64,000 nucleotides of DNA from Pelagovum pacificum (lineage in GTDB: Bacteria; Pseudomonadota; Alphaproteobacteria; Rhodobacterales; Rhodobacteraceae), in assembly GCF_016134045.1 (NCBI RefSeq), contig NZ_CP065915.1:2108001-2172000 (forward strand). The letters run 5' to 3'. The notes under the pieces are model-generated. The model was not told the DNA's origin. It ran no database searches and saw only the letters and a program-made list of their open reading frames with translations. The position numbers and the translations under genes were made by a program. Each line of letters starts with the position of its first letter. Positions within the stretch are counted from its first letter, which is position 1. Below are positions 39,457-47,601 of this stretch, piece by piece.

Positions 39457-40467
39457 TCAGGCGGCTGCGCGCTCCCGCATCGCGGCGAGCGCGTCGAGAA
39501 CGACTTCGGTCCCCGCACCGTCGGCGGTGGCCCGCTCCGACAGCATCCGCCGCCAGGCCCGCGCGCCGGGACGTCCGGTGAAGAGGCCGAGCATGTGCCG
39601 TGTCACCTGGTGCAGACGCCCGCCGTCGGCGAGGTGCGCTTCGATGTAGGGCAGCATCGCCAGTGCCGCCGCGTCGGGGTCGAGGCCGCCTTCGTCGCCG
39701 AACACCCGCGCGTCCGCACCGCAGAGGATCGCGCCGGGGTCATGGTAGGCCGCACGGCCGATCATCACGCCGTCGATGCCCCGCGCCAGCAGTTCTTCCA
39801 CCTGCGCGAGCTTGGCGATGCCGCCGTTGATCGAGACATGTAGCTCGGGAAAGGCTTGCTTCATGGCGAAGACGAGATCGTAGTCGAGCGGCGGGATATC
39901 CCGGTTCTCCTTCGGGGACAGCCCCTGCAACCAGGCCTTGCGGGCGTGGATGGTGACGCGGCGGACACCGGCCCTCGCGACCGCCTCGAGGAAGCGGGGG
40001 AGCACCTCTTCGGGCACCTGATCATCGACCCCGATGCGGCACTTCACCGTGACTTCGCGCGGCTGCGCCTCGATCATCGCGCGGCAGCTCTCGGCGACGA
40101 GGTCGGGCGAGCGCATCAGCACCGCCCCGAAGGTCCCCGACTGAACCCGGTCTGAGGGACAGCCGCAATTGAGGTTGATCTCGTCGTATCCCGCCTCGTG
40201 GCCGAGCCGCGCGGCCGCCGCGAGTTCGGCGGGGTCTGACCCGCCGAGTTGCAACGCGACCGGATGCTCCGCCTCACCGAAGTCGAGCAGATGCAACGCC
40301 CCGCCCCGCACCAGCGCCGGCGCGGTCACCATTTCCGTATAGAGCAGCGTCCGCCGCGACAGCAGCCGGTGCAGATGCCGGCAGTGTCGGTCGGTCCAGT
40401 CCATCATCGGAGCCACGCTCAGGCGGGCGGCCTCGTGTAGGTTGAATTTTTCCAAATGGTCAGACAC
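39457..40467 (-). CDS. dusA: tRNA-dihydrouridine(20/20a) synthase DusA
   Basis: This 336-residue FMN enzyme reduces uridines in the D-loop of tRNAs. The family start RLSVAPMMDWTDRHCR, the catalytic cysteine in INLNCGCPSDRVQSG, and the FMN-phosphate region with SINGGIA and GVMIGRAAYHDP are all present, and the DusA type is indicated by the MMDWTDRHCR segment. The start is a GTG at 40465-40467 with GAGGT a few bases upstream; no suitable ATG exists upstream. Confidence 0.94.
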   Translation of the reverse strand: MSDHLEKFNLHEAARLSVAPMMDWTDRHCRHLHRLLSRRTLLYTEMVTAPALVRGGALHLLDFGEAEHPVALQLGGSDPAELAAAARLGHEAGYDEINLNCGCPSDRVQSGTFGAVLMRSPDLVAESCRAMIEAQPREVTVKCRIGVDDQVPEEVLPRFLEAVARAGVRRVTIHARKAWLQGLSPKENRDIPPLDYDLVFAMKQAFPELHVSINGGIAKLAQVEELLARGIDGVMIGRAAYHDPGAILCGADARVFGDEGGLDPDAAALAMLPYIEAHLADGGRLHQVTRHMLGLFTGRPGARAWRRMLSERATADGAGTEVVLDALAAMRERAAA

Positions 40468-40530
40468 TTGACCTCATCTGATTGCACGACCGTTTGATCT
40501 CGCCACCTCCCGCGCCCTCCACTTCCGGGA

Positions 40531-40585
40531 ATATGTCCACCAAGGGGGACAATTTCGAGGGCATGGGGGACATTTGACCCCACGA
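40531..40585. mobile_element. possible insertion sequence end remnant
   Basis: Within the 438-base gap between dusA and the next intact gene, TGTCC...GGGGGAC motifs repeat: TGTCCACCAAGGGGGACA is an inverted repeat (40534-40551), followed by ATGGGGGACATTTGACCCC. Repeated TGTCCCC-type boxes are typical of the ends of IS21-family elements. No transposase gene is present. The assignment is tentative and rests only on this motif similarity. Confidence 0.25.
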
Positions 40586-40710
40586 CTGGGGGCAAGTGCG
40601 GTGCGGGGTCTATAGCCTACACGGCCGGGGTCGTCATCAGGGCGAGCGCAGGCAGGACGCGATGTCCACTTGGGGCTGGCGCGGAATTGTCGGCGTGACA
40701 GCAGGCACCT

Positions 40711-40738
40711 GCCGACCCGGGTCTCAACCCGGATCGGC
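40711..40738 (-). terminator. hairpin downstream of the reductase fragment
   Basis: GCCGACCCGGGT (40711-40722) pairs with ACCCGGATCGGC (40727-40738) around CTCA. The single mismatch becomes a G-U pair only in the minus-strand RNA, so the structure suits the minus strand and may be the old terminator of the broken gene beside it. Confidence 0.4.
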
Positions 40739-40755
40739 ACAGGATGTCAGCCAAG

Positions 40756-40896
40756 CTACCACGTGATCAGGGGTGTCTTGCCGACGAAGGCATCGCTCTC
40801 GATCTGATCGACGACGAAGTCGACGACCTCACTTCGCGCGATGGTCCCTCCATGGTCGCAATGGCGACGCCGGGTAATTGCGCGTGATCCAGCCCG
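40756..40896 (-). pseudogene. C-terminal fragment of an NAD(P)H-binding (NmrA/SDR-like) protein
   Basis: Read on the minus strand, this stretch ends with GGTIARSEVVDFVVDQIESD and continues AFVGKTPLITW before a TAG stop (40756-40758). The pattern (G-x-I-x-R-x-D/E-V-x-x-F, then FVGKTP) is the usual C-terminus of NAD(P)H-binding oxidoreductases of the YwnB/NmrA type. Upstream it loses similarity within about 15 codons and runs into the stop of the next gene, so about 200 residues are missing. It is a gene remnant next to a possible insertion sequence scar. Confidence 0.5.
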
Positions 40897-40905
40897 GTCG
40901 AGCCT

Positions 40906-41379
40906 TCAGAGCCGCCCTTCCGCGACAAGCGCGCGCGTGCGCTTCAGCGTCGACAGCAGAGCTGCCTTGTAGCCTGTCTCGCTGTCGAACTGTGCCTGTT
41001 CTGCCTGTTCCTCGGCGCCGCCGGGCTGCGCGTCGCGCAGGCCGAGGTAGCAGTAGAACCGCAACTGCAGCGCTCCGTCCTCGTCTTCGACGATCTCGTT
41101 GATGATGGCGCCCTCGCGGGGGCCGGTGGCCTGGAAGAAGGTGACCTTGTGCCCGGACTCCAGCGTGATGATCTCGCGCAGGTCCTTTCCGCCGATGGTG
41201 GCGTCGCGGACGAAGTGGGTCGGGGTCTCTTCGGTCACGTCGCACCGCGTGCAGAGACCGGGGGGCAGGAACTCGCGTGCGTCGCGGGCCTTGAGCTCGA
41301 GCCCTGCCCAGACCTGGTCGCGGGTCAGTCGGGTTTCGCCGGCGGGGTTCACCGGCACGGTGGCGGTCGAATAGATCAT
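40906..41379 (-). CDS. SRPBCC/DUF1857 (AtaL-like) protein
   Basis: This 157-residue protein fits DUF1857, a SRPBCC-type ligand-binding fold called AtaL-like. It starts MIYSTATVPVNPAGETRLTR, with VWAGLELKARDAREFLPPGLCTRCDV, FVRDATIGGKDLREIITLESGHKVTF and GAIINEIVEDEDGALQLRFYCYL (read in parts), matching the family's strand order. The role of this family is not settled. I chose the ATG at 41377-41379. The gene follows the NmrA-like gene on the same strand after 58 bases, so both are probably controlled by the divergent LysR gene. Confidence 0.72.
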   Translation of the reverse strand: MIYSTATVPVNPAGETRLTRDQVWAGLELKARDAREFLPPGLCTRCDVTEETPTHFVRDATIGGKDLREIITLESGHKVTFFQATGPREGAIINEIVEDEDGALQLRFYCYLGLRDAQPGGAEEQAEQAQFDSETGYKAALLSTLKRTRALVAEGRL

Positions 41380-41437
41380 GATATGGGTCCTTTGATGCGG
41401 CGGGGCGTCACGCCCCTGTGGAGGTTTGGAAGAGAGG

Positions 41438-42301
41438 TCAGCCCAGGATCTGGGCGACGTAGTCGCGATAGGTGCGCAGGGCACGGCCGAGCATGGCTTC
41501 AAGCCGTTCCACGTCACCGGCCGCGGGCACCATGCCATCGGTCACGAAGCGTTCGGCCATCAGTCGCATGTCGAGCGCCATCCAAGACGGCATGAACTGC
41601 CGCAGCGTCTGCTCGAACCCGGCCGTGTCCTCACCGGGATAGGCGATCTCGCGGCCCAGCACGTCGGACCAGATCGCGGCGGCGGCGGGACCGGTCAGCG
41701 TGTCGGGACCGACGAGGTTGATCCGGGTTGTCGGTAGCGGCGTGGCGGCCTCTTCGCGGCGCACCAGCTCAATCGCCGCGATCTCGCCGATGTCGCGGGC
41801 ATCGATCATGGCGATCCCTTTGGTACCAAGCGGCATCGGGTAGATGCCGTAGCCCGTAATCGCGTCCTTGATCGTGATCTCGTTGTCCATGAAGTAGGCC
41901 GGGCGCAGGATGGTGGCGTTCAGGCCCATCTGCTCGATCATGCGCTCCACCCCGAACTTGCCGGCGAAGTGCGGCACGTTCACGTAGAGGTTGCTGTGAA
42001 TGACCGAGAGGTAGACGAACCGCTCGATCCCCGCCTCGCGCGCCGTGGCGAGGGTCACGAGGGCCTGCGTATATTCGTCGGCCACGACCCCGTTCAGCAG
42101 GAAGAGCGTCGAGACGCCCGACATCGCGGCGCGCAGCGCATCGACGTCGAGAAGGTCGCCCTGGGCGATCTCGACGCCTTCGGGAAAGTTCGCCTTTGCC
42201 GTGTCACGGACCAGCGCGCGCACCTCGGCGCCGCGCTGGACCAGCTGCTCGACGACGTTGCGGCCGACGTTTCCGGTGGCGCCTGTAACAAGGATGGTCA
42301 T
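41438..42301 (-). CDS. NmrA-like NAD(P)-dependent reductase
   Basis: This 287-residue protein is an atypical short-chain dehydrogenase of the NmrA/SDR_a5 group. The N-terminal cofactor motif TILVTGATGNVGRNVVEQL, the VRALVRDTAKA strand that favours NADPH, and ERFVYLSVIHSN are visible. There is no complete Tyr-x-x-x-Lys catalytic pair, so it may be an NADPH sensor or a quinone reductase. It is divergent from the LysR gene at 42450, with a palindromic operator candidate between them. Confidence 0.85.
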   Translation of the reverse strand: MTILVTGATGNVGRNVVEQLVQRGAEVRALVRDTAKANFPEGVEIAQGDLLDVDALRAAMSGVSTLFLLNGVVADEYTQALVTLATAREAGIERFVYLSVIHSNLYVNVPHFAGKFGVERMIEQMGLNATILRPAYFMDNEITIKDAITGYGIYPMPLGTKGIAMIDARDIGEIAAIELVRREEAATPLPTTRINLVGPDTLTGPAAAAIWSDVLGREIAYPGEDTAGFEQTLRQFMPSWMALDMRLMAERFVTDGMVPAAGDVERLEAMLGRALRTYRDYVAQILG

Positions 42302-42395
42302 GGGAAGCTCCTGTCTGGTTGGGTGTTTCGTCGTTTCGATGCTTGGAATTTATTGATCCACGGAGTTGCGAACAGACGCGCAATCTGGACGCGGC

Positions 42396-42411
42396 GTTCC
42401 ACTGGTGGAAC
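42396..42411. promoter_or_regulatory. palindromic operator candidate for the LysR regulator
   Basis: GTTCCAC and GTGGAAC flank two bases (GTTCCACTGGTGGAAC), a perfect inverted repeat 38 bases upstream of the LysR start in the 148-base divergent gap. Such repeats with dyad arms around a short core are typical LysR-type binding sites. Binding is inferred, not shown. Confidence 0.5.
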
Positions 42412-42449
42412 ACTCAGAACTGATGTGACTGATTCCGGAACCCTGACTG

Positions 42450-43340
42450 ATGGACCTGCTCGCCCTTGCCGACTTCACCCTTGTCGCCCGCCACGAGGGC
42501 TTCGGCCGGGCAGCGCGGGCAGCCACGCGGCCCAAGGCCACGCTGTCGCGCCGGGTGGCCGAGCTCGAGGCCGCGCTCGACCTGCGCCTGTTCGAACGCG
42601 GCGGTCGGTCGCTTAAGCTGACCGAGGAAGGCCGTGCGCTTTACGCGCGGACCAGCCGGTTGCTTCTGGAGATGGAAGAGGCGACCGCAGCCGTCGCGTC
42701 AGGCGGCGAAAAGCCCCGCGGCCGGCTGCGCATCAGCGCGCCACTGCTGTTCTCGCAGACCGCGGTGGGCAAGATCGCCGCCGACTTCGCGCTGGCCTAT
42801 CCCGAGGTGCGGCTCGAGGTGACGACCGAGGATCGCGCCGTGGATATGTTCGAGGAAGGGATCGACCTCGTGATCCGGGTAAACCCCGCTCCGGACGAAA
42901 GCCTCGTCGGACGCGCATTCCTTCACGATCGGCTCGTCGTCGTGGCGCGGCCCGATCTGCCGCGACCCACTGGAAATACTCCGGTGCCGGCGGTCGTGAG
43001 GTCGACCGCGGACCGGGCCGGCTGGACACTGAAGACGCCCGACGGCCCCGTGACGATGAAGATCGATCCGGTTCTCGGCCTGTCGTCGTTGATCATGGTC
43101 CGCGATGCCGTTCTGGCGGGAGTCGGCGCTGCACGGTTGCCTGTCTCGCTCGTCAGTCATGACATCGCCAGCGGCAGGCTGGTCTCTTGGGGTGACGTCG
43201 ATGCGCCCGACATCGCGCTATGGGCGCTCTATCCGTCCCGCAGGTTGCTCAGCGCCAGGGTGTCGGCGTTCCTCGACATGCTGAAACACGCATTTCCCCA
43301 AGGCACGCCCGAGGAGCTCGCGGCCTATGTCGGTCGGTAG
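42450..43340 (+). CDS. LysR family transcriptional regulator
   Basis: This 296-residue protein has the LysR winged helix at residues 1-60 (FTLVARHEGFGRAARAATRPKATLSRRVAELE, in parts, then LRLFERGGRSLKLTEEG) and the periplasmic-binding-like effector domain after residue 90 (GRLRISAPLLFSQTAVGKIAADF). It is divergent from the NmrA-like reductase gene and most likely controls it and the SRPBCC gene behind it. The effector is unknown. Confidence 0.9.
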   Translation: MDLLALADFTLVARHEGFGRAARAATRPKATLSRRVAELEAALDLRLFERGGRSLKLTEEGRALYARTSRLLLEMEEATAAVASGGEKPRGRLRISAPLLFSQTAVGKIAADFALAYPEVRLEVTTEDRAVDMFEEGIDLVIRVNPAPDESLVGRAFLHDRLVVVARPDLPRPTGNTPVPAVVRSTADRAGWTLKTPDGPVTMKIDPVLGLSSLIMVRDAVLAGVGAARLPVSLVSHDIASGRLVSWGDVDAPDIALWALYPSRRLLSARVSAFLDMLKHAFPQGTPEELAAYVGR

Positions 43341-43357
43341 GCTCGTGGCAAGTTAAG

Positions 43358-43389
43358 GTCCCGCCGGCCACATGTGCAGCCGGCGGGAC
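43358..43389. terminator. hairpin between convergent LysR and tautomerase genes
   Basis: GTCCCGCCGGC (43358-43368) pairs perfectly with GCCGGCGGGAC (43379-43389); the loop CACATGTGCA can pair further. It fills the 57-base gap between two convergent genes and probably ends transcripts from both sides, although T runs are weak. Confidence 0.55.
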
Positions 43390-43397
43390 ATGCCGGC

Positions 43398-43607
43398 TCA
43401 TCTGGCCCGGTTGTCATCCGGTATGACGAAGGTCTCGTCGGCACGGTAATAGCCGCCGTCCTGGACCTCTTCGATCAGGACCATGGTGTGCGGGCGTGCG
43501 GCTTCGGAAAAGTACTCGACCAGCATGTCCGTCACGCGGTGGCCGATCTCGGCCTTCTGGGCCGGCGTGAGTCCGGCTTCGGGTGTCTTGATGTTCACGA
43601 ATGGCAT
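43398..43607 (-). CDS. 4-oxalocrotonate tautomerase family protein
   Basis: This 69-residue protein starts MPFVNIKTPEAGLT; the proline right after the initiator methionine is the catalytic base of this family once methionine is removed. The segment AEIGHRVTDMLVEYFSEAARPHTMVLIEEV matches the family helix and second strand when read in pieces. It would isomerise an unsaturated keto acid or related small molecule. The next gene upstream on the strand is an SDR after 57 bases, so both may belong to one operon. Confidence 0.82.
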   Translation of the reverse strand: MPFVNIKTPEAGLTPAQKAEIGHRVTDMLVEYFSEAARPHTMVLIEEVQDGGYYRADETFVIPDDNRAR

Positions 43608-43664
43608 GGAGTGCGGTCCTTTCAGTGTGCGCGAGTGTTCAGGAAAAAGGTTTGGTATCGGTCG

Positions 43665-44402
43665 TCAGACGACGCCGCCGTTGGCGCGGATGACCTGTCC
43701 GCTGATCCAGGCCGCCTCTTCTCCGGCGAGGAAGCGGACGACGAGGGCGATGTCCGTCGGCGTGCCCAGTCGGCCGAAGGGGTTCATCTTCTCGATCTGC
43801 TCGACCAGAGCATCGCTCTTGCCGGCCAGGAAGAAGTCGGTGCCGACCGGGCCGGGTGCGACGGCGTTGACCGTGACCCCCTTCGGTCCGAGCTCCTTGG
43901 CGAGCACGTGGGTCAGTGCCTCGATCCCCGCCTTGGTCGCGGCGTAGATGCCGTAGCCCGGCTGGTAGAGACCGACGACAGACGAAGAGAGGCTGACGAT
44001 CCGCCCGCCCTTCCCGATCCGGTTCGCCGCCTCGCGCATCAGCCGGATCGGGGCGGCAAGGTTCAGGGCGACTTGTGCGTCGATCTGTGCCTCCTCCACC
44101 TCGGCGATCGGGGCCAGTTTCATCGTCCCGGCATTGTTGACGAGGATGTCGACATGCCCGAACGCCGTTTCGGCCGCGTCGAAGAGGCGCTTGGCCGCCG
44201 TCGGGTCCGCGAGGTCGGCTTGTATCGCCACGGCACGCCCGTCCTGCGCGGTGATGTCAGCGACCACGGCCTCGGCTGCGTCGGGACTGCTGGCGTAATT
44301 GACTGCGACGGCGATCCCGTCGGCCGCGAGCTGGCGTGCGATCTCGGCCCCGATGCCGCGCGAGGCGCCCGTGACGATGGCGGTTCTGATCTGCTGGGTC
44401 AT
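43665..44402 (-). CDS. short-chain dehydrogenase/reductase
   Basis: This 245-residue classical SDR has TGASRGIGAEIARQLA at the N-terminus, NNAGT near residue 90, a serine in SLSSSVVGLY and the catalytic pair YAATKAG. The C-terminal WISGQVIRANGGVV is standard. The substrate is unknown. It is divergent from the LysR gene at 44504 and probably regulated by it. Confidence 0.9.
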   Translation of the reverse strand: MTQQIRTAIVTGASRGIGAEIARQLAADGIAVAVNYASSPDAAEAVVADITAQDGRAVAIQADLADPTAAKRLFDAAETAFGHVDILVNNAGTMKLAPIAEVEEAQIDAQVALNLAAPIRLMREAANRIGKGGRIVSLSSSVVGLYQPGYGIYAATKAGIEALTHVLAKELGPKGVTVNAVAPGPVGTDFFLAGKSDALVEQIEKMNPFGRLGTPTDIALVVRFLAGEEAAWISGQVIRANGGVV

Positions 44403-44503
44403 GGCTGGTTTCCTTCTGTGACCAGCGACAGCTAGGCGGGCGCTTGCAACGGAACAATGCCGCGAGATTTGACATCATAATTCATCTCTGACTAACAAAG
44501 TGG

Positions 44504-45406
44504 ATGGACCGGCTGGATCGACTTGAGCTCTTCACCCGTATCGTCGAGGCCGGCAGCTTCGCGCGGGCCGCGCGCGACCTGAACGTCGCGCGTTCCACCG
44601 CGACCAACGCCATCAACCTTCTGGAGCGGGAAACCGGGGTGCGCCTGCTCGCCCGCACGACGCGGCACGTGGCCCCCACGCCGGAGGGAGAGGCGTTCTA
44701 CATCAAGGCCCGCGACATCCTCGCCGAGGTCGAGGAGACGTTCGGTGCCTTCGGCTCGGCCAGCCCCACGGGCCACCTGCGCATCGACGCCTCCGGTTTG
44801 CTGACCCGGACCTTCCTGGTCCCGCATTTACCCGCGTTCCTGGAAGAGTATCCCGGGCTCACGATTGCCTTCTCGCAGAGCGACCGTTTCTCCAACATCG
44901 TGCAGGATGGGGTGGATTGCGCCCTGCGCGTGGGTGAGCTCGACGACAGCAGCCTCAGGCGCAGACGGCTGGGAGAGTTGCCCGAGATCACCTGCGCCAG
45001 CCCCGACTACCTCGCGCGCCACGGCACGCCCCGCGACGTCGATGCCCTGGCGGGACACCGGATGGTGGGCTTCCTGTCGTCACGCACCGGCGACGTGATG
45101 CCGCTGGAATTCGTCCACCAGGGAACAGTGCACCGTCGCCACATCGAGTGCGTCGTCTCGACGGACAACTCCGACACGGCGGCGGAACTTGCGCGTCAGG
45201 GTCTGGGGCTTATCCAGGCCCCGCAATACCGCTTCGCGGCAGACCTCGCCTCCGGCGCGTTGGTCGAAGTGCTCGGCGATTGCCGCCCTGAACCGATGCC
45301 GCTCAACGCGATACATTCCGCCGATAGACGCGTCTCGCTCAGGTTGAAGGTGTTCCTCGACTGGGTCAGCGCGCTGTTCGCCGAAAGCCGGGTGCAGATC
45401 GACTGA
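44504..45406 (+). CDS. LysR family transcriptional regulator
   Basis: This 300-residue LysR protein has its helix-turn-helix in residues 1-60 (MDRLDRLELFTRIVEAGSFARAARDL, in pieces, and GVRLLARTTRHVAPTPEG) and the effector domain from about residue 88 (GHLRIDASGLLTRTFLVPHL). A TTGACA lies at 44469-44474 and TAACAA at 44493-44498, which would place the transcription start at the ATG, so the message may be leaderless. It probably regulates the divergent SDR gene. Confidence 0.9.
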   Translation: MDRLDRLELFTRIVEAGSFARAARDLNVARSTATNAINLLERETGVRLLARTTRHVAPTPEGEAFYIKARDILAEVEETFGAFGSASPTGHLRIDASGLLTRTFLVPHLPAFLEEYPGLTIAFSQSDRFSNIVQDGVDCALRVGELDDSSLRRRRLGELPEITCASPDYLARHGTPRDVDALAGHRMVGFLSSRTGDVMPLEFVHQGTVHRRHIECVVSTDNSDTAAELARQGLGLIQAPQYRFAADLASGALVEVLGDCRPEPMPLNAIHSADRRVSLRLKVFLDWVSALFAESRVQID

Positions 45407-45512
45407 CTGGCAGCGGTCAGGGGGCAGCGTCCGTCGTCGTAGACGGTCAATTGGCAATCCGGGACAGGAGCCGTAGAAGACCCGGACACCCCTCCGGTCA
45501 GAGCTTATTCCA

Positions 45513-46697
45513 ATGACAGACGATCTCCGCAAATGGCGGGCCGCACTCTTCGTGTTCTTCTTCATCCCGGGGATCACGATTTCCAGCTGGGTCACCCGGA
45601 CACCGGCCATCCGGGACGGGATCGAGGCTTCGCTGGCCCAGATGGGGCTCGTACTTCTGGGGCTGTCGGCGGGGTCGATGTCGGGGCTGTTGATGGCAGG
45701 GGCGGCCGTCGGACGGTTCGGCACGCGCAGGATCACCTTCATCGGGATGTGGCTGATCATCGTCGGCATGTTCGTCCTCGCTTCGGGGGTCGCGATCGGA
45801 CTGGCCCCGCTCGTCGCGCTCGGCCTGGCGTTGTTCGGGTTCGGCATGGGCGGCTGCGAGATCGCGATCAACGTGGACGGGGCGAAGGTCGAGCAGGCCT
45901 CGGGCCGCACCCTGATGCATGCGCTGCACGGCTGCTTCAGCCTCGGCACGGTAGTCGGGGCGCTGTTCGGCTTCGGGATGGCAGCCCTCCAGGTGCCGGT
46001 CGTCTGGCATCTTTGCCTGGTCACCGCTCTCTCCATCGCGCCGATCGTCGTTTGCATGCGCTGGATCCCGGAGGGCACGGGGCTGACGCGCACGACCGGG
46101 ACCGACGAGGACCGTTCCGTTGCCGACGACACCTACTGGAAGGACCTCCAGGTCTATCTGATCGGGATCGTCGTCCTCGCCGTGGCCCTTGCCGAAGGCG
46201 CCGCGAACGACTGGCTTCCCATCCTCATGGTCGACGAGCACGGCTTCTCGCCCGCCATCGGTGGGCTGGTGTTCGTCGGCTTCGCGTCGGCGATGACCGT
46301 CGGCCGGTTCTCGGGCGGCTATTTCCTGGAGCGGTTCGGACCCGCGGCCGTCATCCGGGGCAGCGCCGTCCTGTGCGGGCTGGGGCTGGCCGCAGTGATC
46401 TTTGCACCCGTTCCCGAACTGGCCGCCGTCTCGGTTGTCCTGTGGGGGCTGGGCACCTCTCTTGGCTTCCCCGTGGCCATCTCCGCCGCCGGTGCATCGG
46501 GAGGCAACACGACCGGTCGGGTCCGTGTCGTGACCTTCTGCGGCTACATCGCGTTTCTCGTGGGACCACCGTTCCTGGGTCTGCTGGGCGAGCTTTACGG
46601 GCTGCGGTCCGCCATGCTGGTCGTCTTCGGGCTCATCGTGATGGCAGGGATCGTCGCCCCTGCCCTGCGCCCTCGTCGCCTGTCGGCCGTCGCCTAG
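45513..46697 (+). CDS. MFS transporter
   Basis: This 394-residue membrane protein has about 12 membrane segments of a major facilitator. Typical are the GRFGTRRITFIGM loop between segments 2 and 3, the central charged loop around TTGTDEDRSVADD, and GRFSGGYFLERFGPA for the second half. The arrangement resembles YbjJ-type transporters. It follows the LysR gene by 106 bases. The substrate is not known. Confidence 0.87.
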   Translation: MTDDLRKWRAALFVFFFIPGITISSWVTRTPAIRDGIEASLAQMGLVLLGLSAGSMSGLLMAGAAVGRFGTRRITFIGMWLIIVGMFVLASGVAIGLAPLVALGLALFGFGMGGCEIAINVDGAKVEQASGRTLMHALHGCFSLGTVVGALFGFGMAALQVPVVWHLCLVTALSIAPIVVCMRWIPEGTGLTRTTGTDEDRSVADDTYWKDLQVYLIGIVVLAVALAEGAANDWLPILMVDEHGFSPAIGGLVFVGFASAMTVGRFSGGYFLERFGPAAVIRGSAVLCGLGLAAVIFAPVPELAAVSVVLWGLGTSLGFPVAISAAGASGGNTTGRVRVVTFCGYIAFLVGPPFLGLLGELYGLRSAMLVVFGLIVMAGIVAPALRPRRLSAVA

Positions 46698-46768
46698 GCT
46701 GGCTTGAAGGACCGCGGCCGCCGGAAGTGGCTGTCAAAATCAGACGCATGGTCGGTCCCACGGCGATG

Positions 46769-47572
46769 CTACAGGGTCTGGGCGCCGGGCGGTGGATCTT
46801 TGTGGACCTTGCGAAGCAGCCAGAGCGCGTAGAGCAGGTTCGGCAGGACGAGCAGGAGAGGCATCAAGGTCGCGGCGACGCCTCCGACGGACGCGGTTTC
46901 GGAGGCCTGCGTCGCCTCGTCTGAGGTGAGGGCGCCGGCGACGACGAGGAACGTCGCCGTGTCCCAAAGCGCATGGTAGACGATCGCGACCCAGATCGAG
47001 CCGGTTCGCAGAAGGATCGCGACGAACAGGATGCCGGAGCATCCGGCCAACACGGCCTGTGCCATGGCATTGCCGAACGACCCGGTGATGAAGCCGTTCA
47101 GAACGTGAACCGCACCGAACAGGACGGAGGTCACAAGGATCGCCGGCCAGACCGACATCCGTCCCCAGAGCGTCCGGAAAAGGACACCGCGGAACATCGT
47201 CTCTTCGGAGAAACCGACGACCAGCGTGTTCACCAGGATGAAGAGGATCGCGGAGATCGGCGGAAGCCCGGCTGCCGCGGCCAACAGCAACAGCAGACCA
47301 ACCATCAGGAGCGGCAACCAGAGCAGCCTGAGCGTGCCCGGTGCCGGCGAGCGGAAGCCGAGGTCGTGCCAGCCCTGCCAGCGGATCATCGCGACGAGAA
47401 AGATGCAGGCCGCGACGAGCTGCCAGGAGATGCCGCTCGTCACGAGCTCGTCGAGCGACTCCTCGCCGGGGTGAAAGAGCCAGGCGCCTAGGAAGGTGAT
47501 CGCCATCCAGCCGGCGAGGGTCGCGAGCGTCCAGCCAAGGCGATGGGTCGAAGGCGCGTCGGCGCGGGTCAT
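46769..47572 (-). CDS. CPBP family intramembrane metalloprotease
   Basis: This 267-residue membrane protein belongs to the CPBP (Abi/CAAX) family. The three family motifs are present: EETMFRG (glutamate pair and arginine), FGAVHVLNG (histidine) and HALWD. Roughly eight membrane segments are seen. Members process prenylated proteins in eukaryotes and in bacteria protect against toxic peptides or act in surface protein maturation. The ATG at 47570-47572 follows AGGAGG; the longer frame upstream is not needed. It lies next to three hydrolase genes. Confidence 0.88.
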   Translation of the reverse strand: MTRADAPSTHRLGWTLATLAGWMAITFLGAWLFHPGEESLDELVTSGISWQLVAACIFLVAMIRWQGWHDLGFRSPAPGTLRLLWLPLLMVGLLLLLAAAAGLPPISAILFILVNTLVVGFSEETMFRGVLFRTLWGRMSVWPAILVTSVLFGAVHVLNGFITGSFGNAMAQAVLAGCSGILFVAILLRTGSIWVAIVYHALWDTATFLVVAGALTSDEATQASETASVGGVAATLMPLLLVLPNLLYALWLLRKVHKDPPPGAQTL

Positions 47573-47601
47573 CTCGGCCTCCTGATGTTCTGTGCGAGCC
47601 C

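Noticed and set aside
40474..40740. An 88-codon minus-strand open frame in the gap upstream of dusA
   Set aside because: Proline/arginine/cysteine-rich composition, no family features and overlap with the hairpin and the repeated boxes; the gap is better explained as gene remnants.
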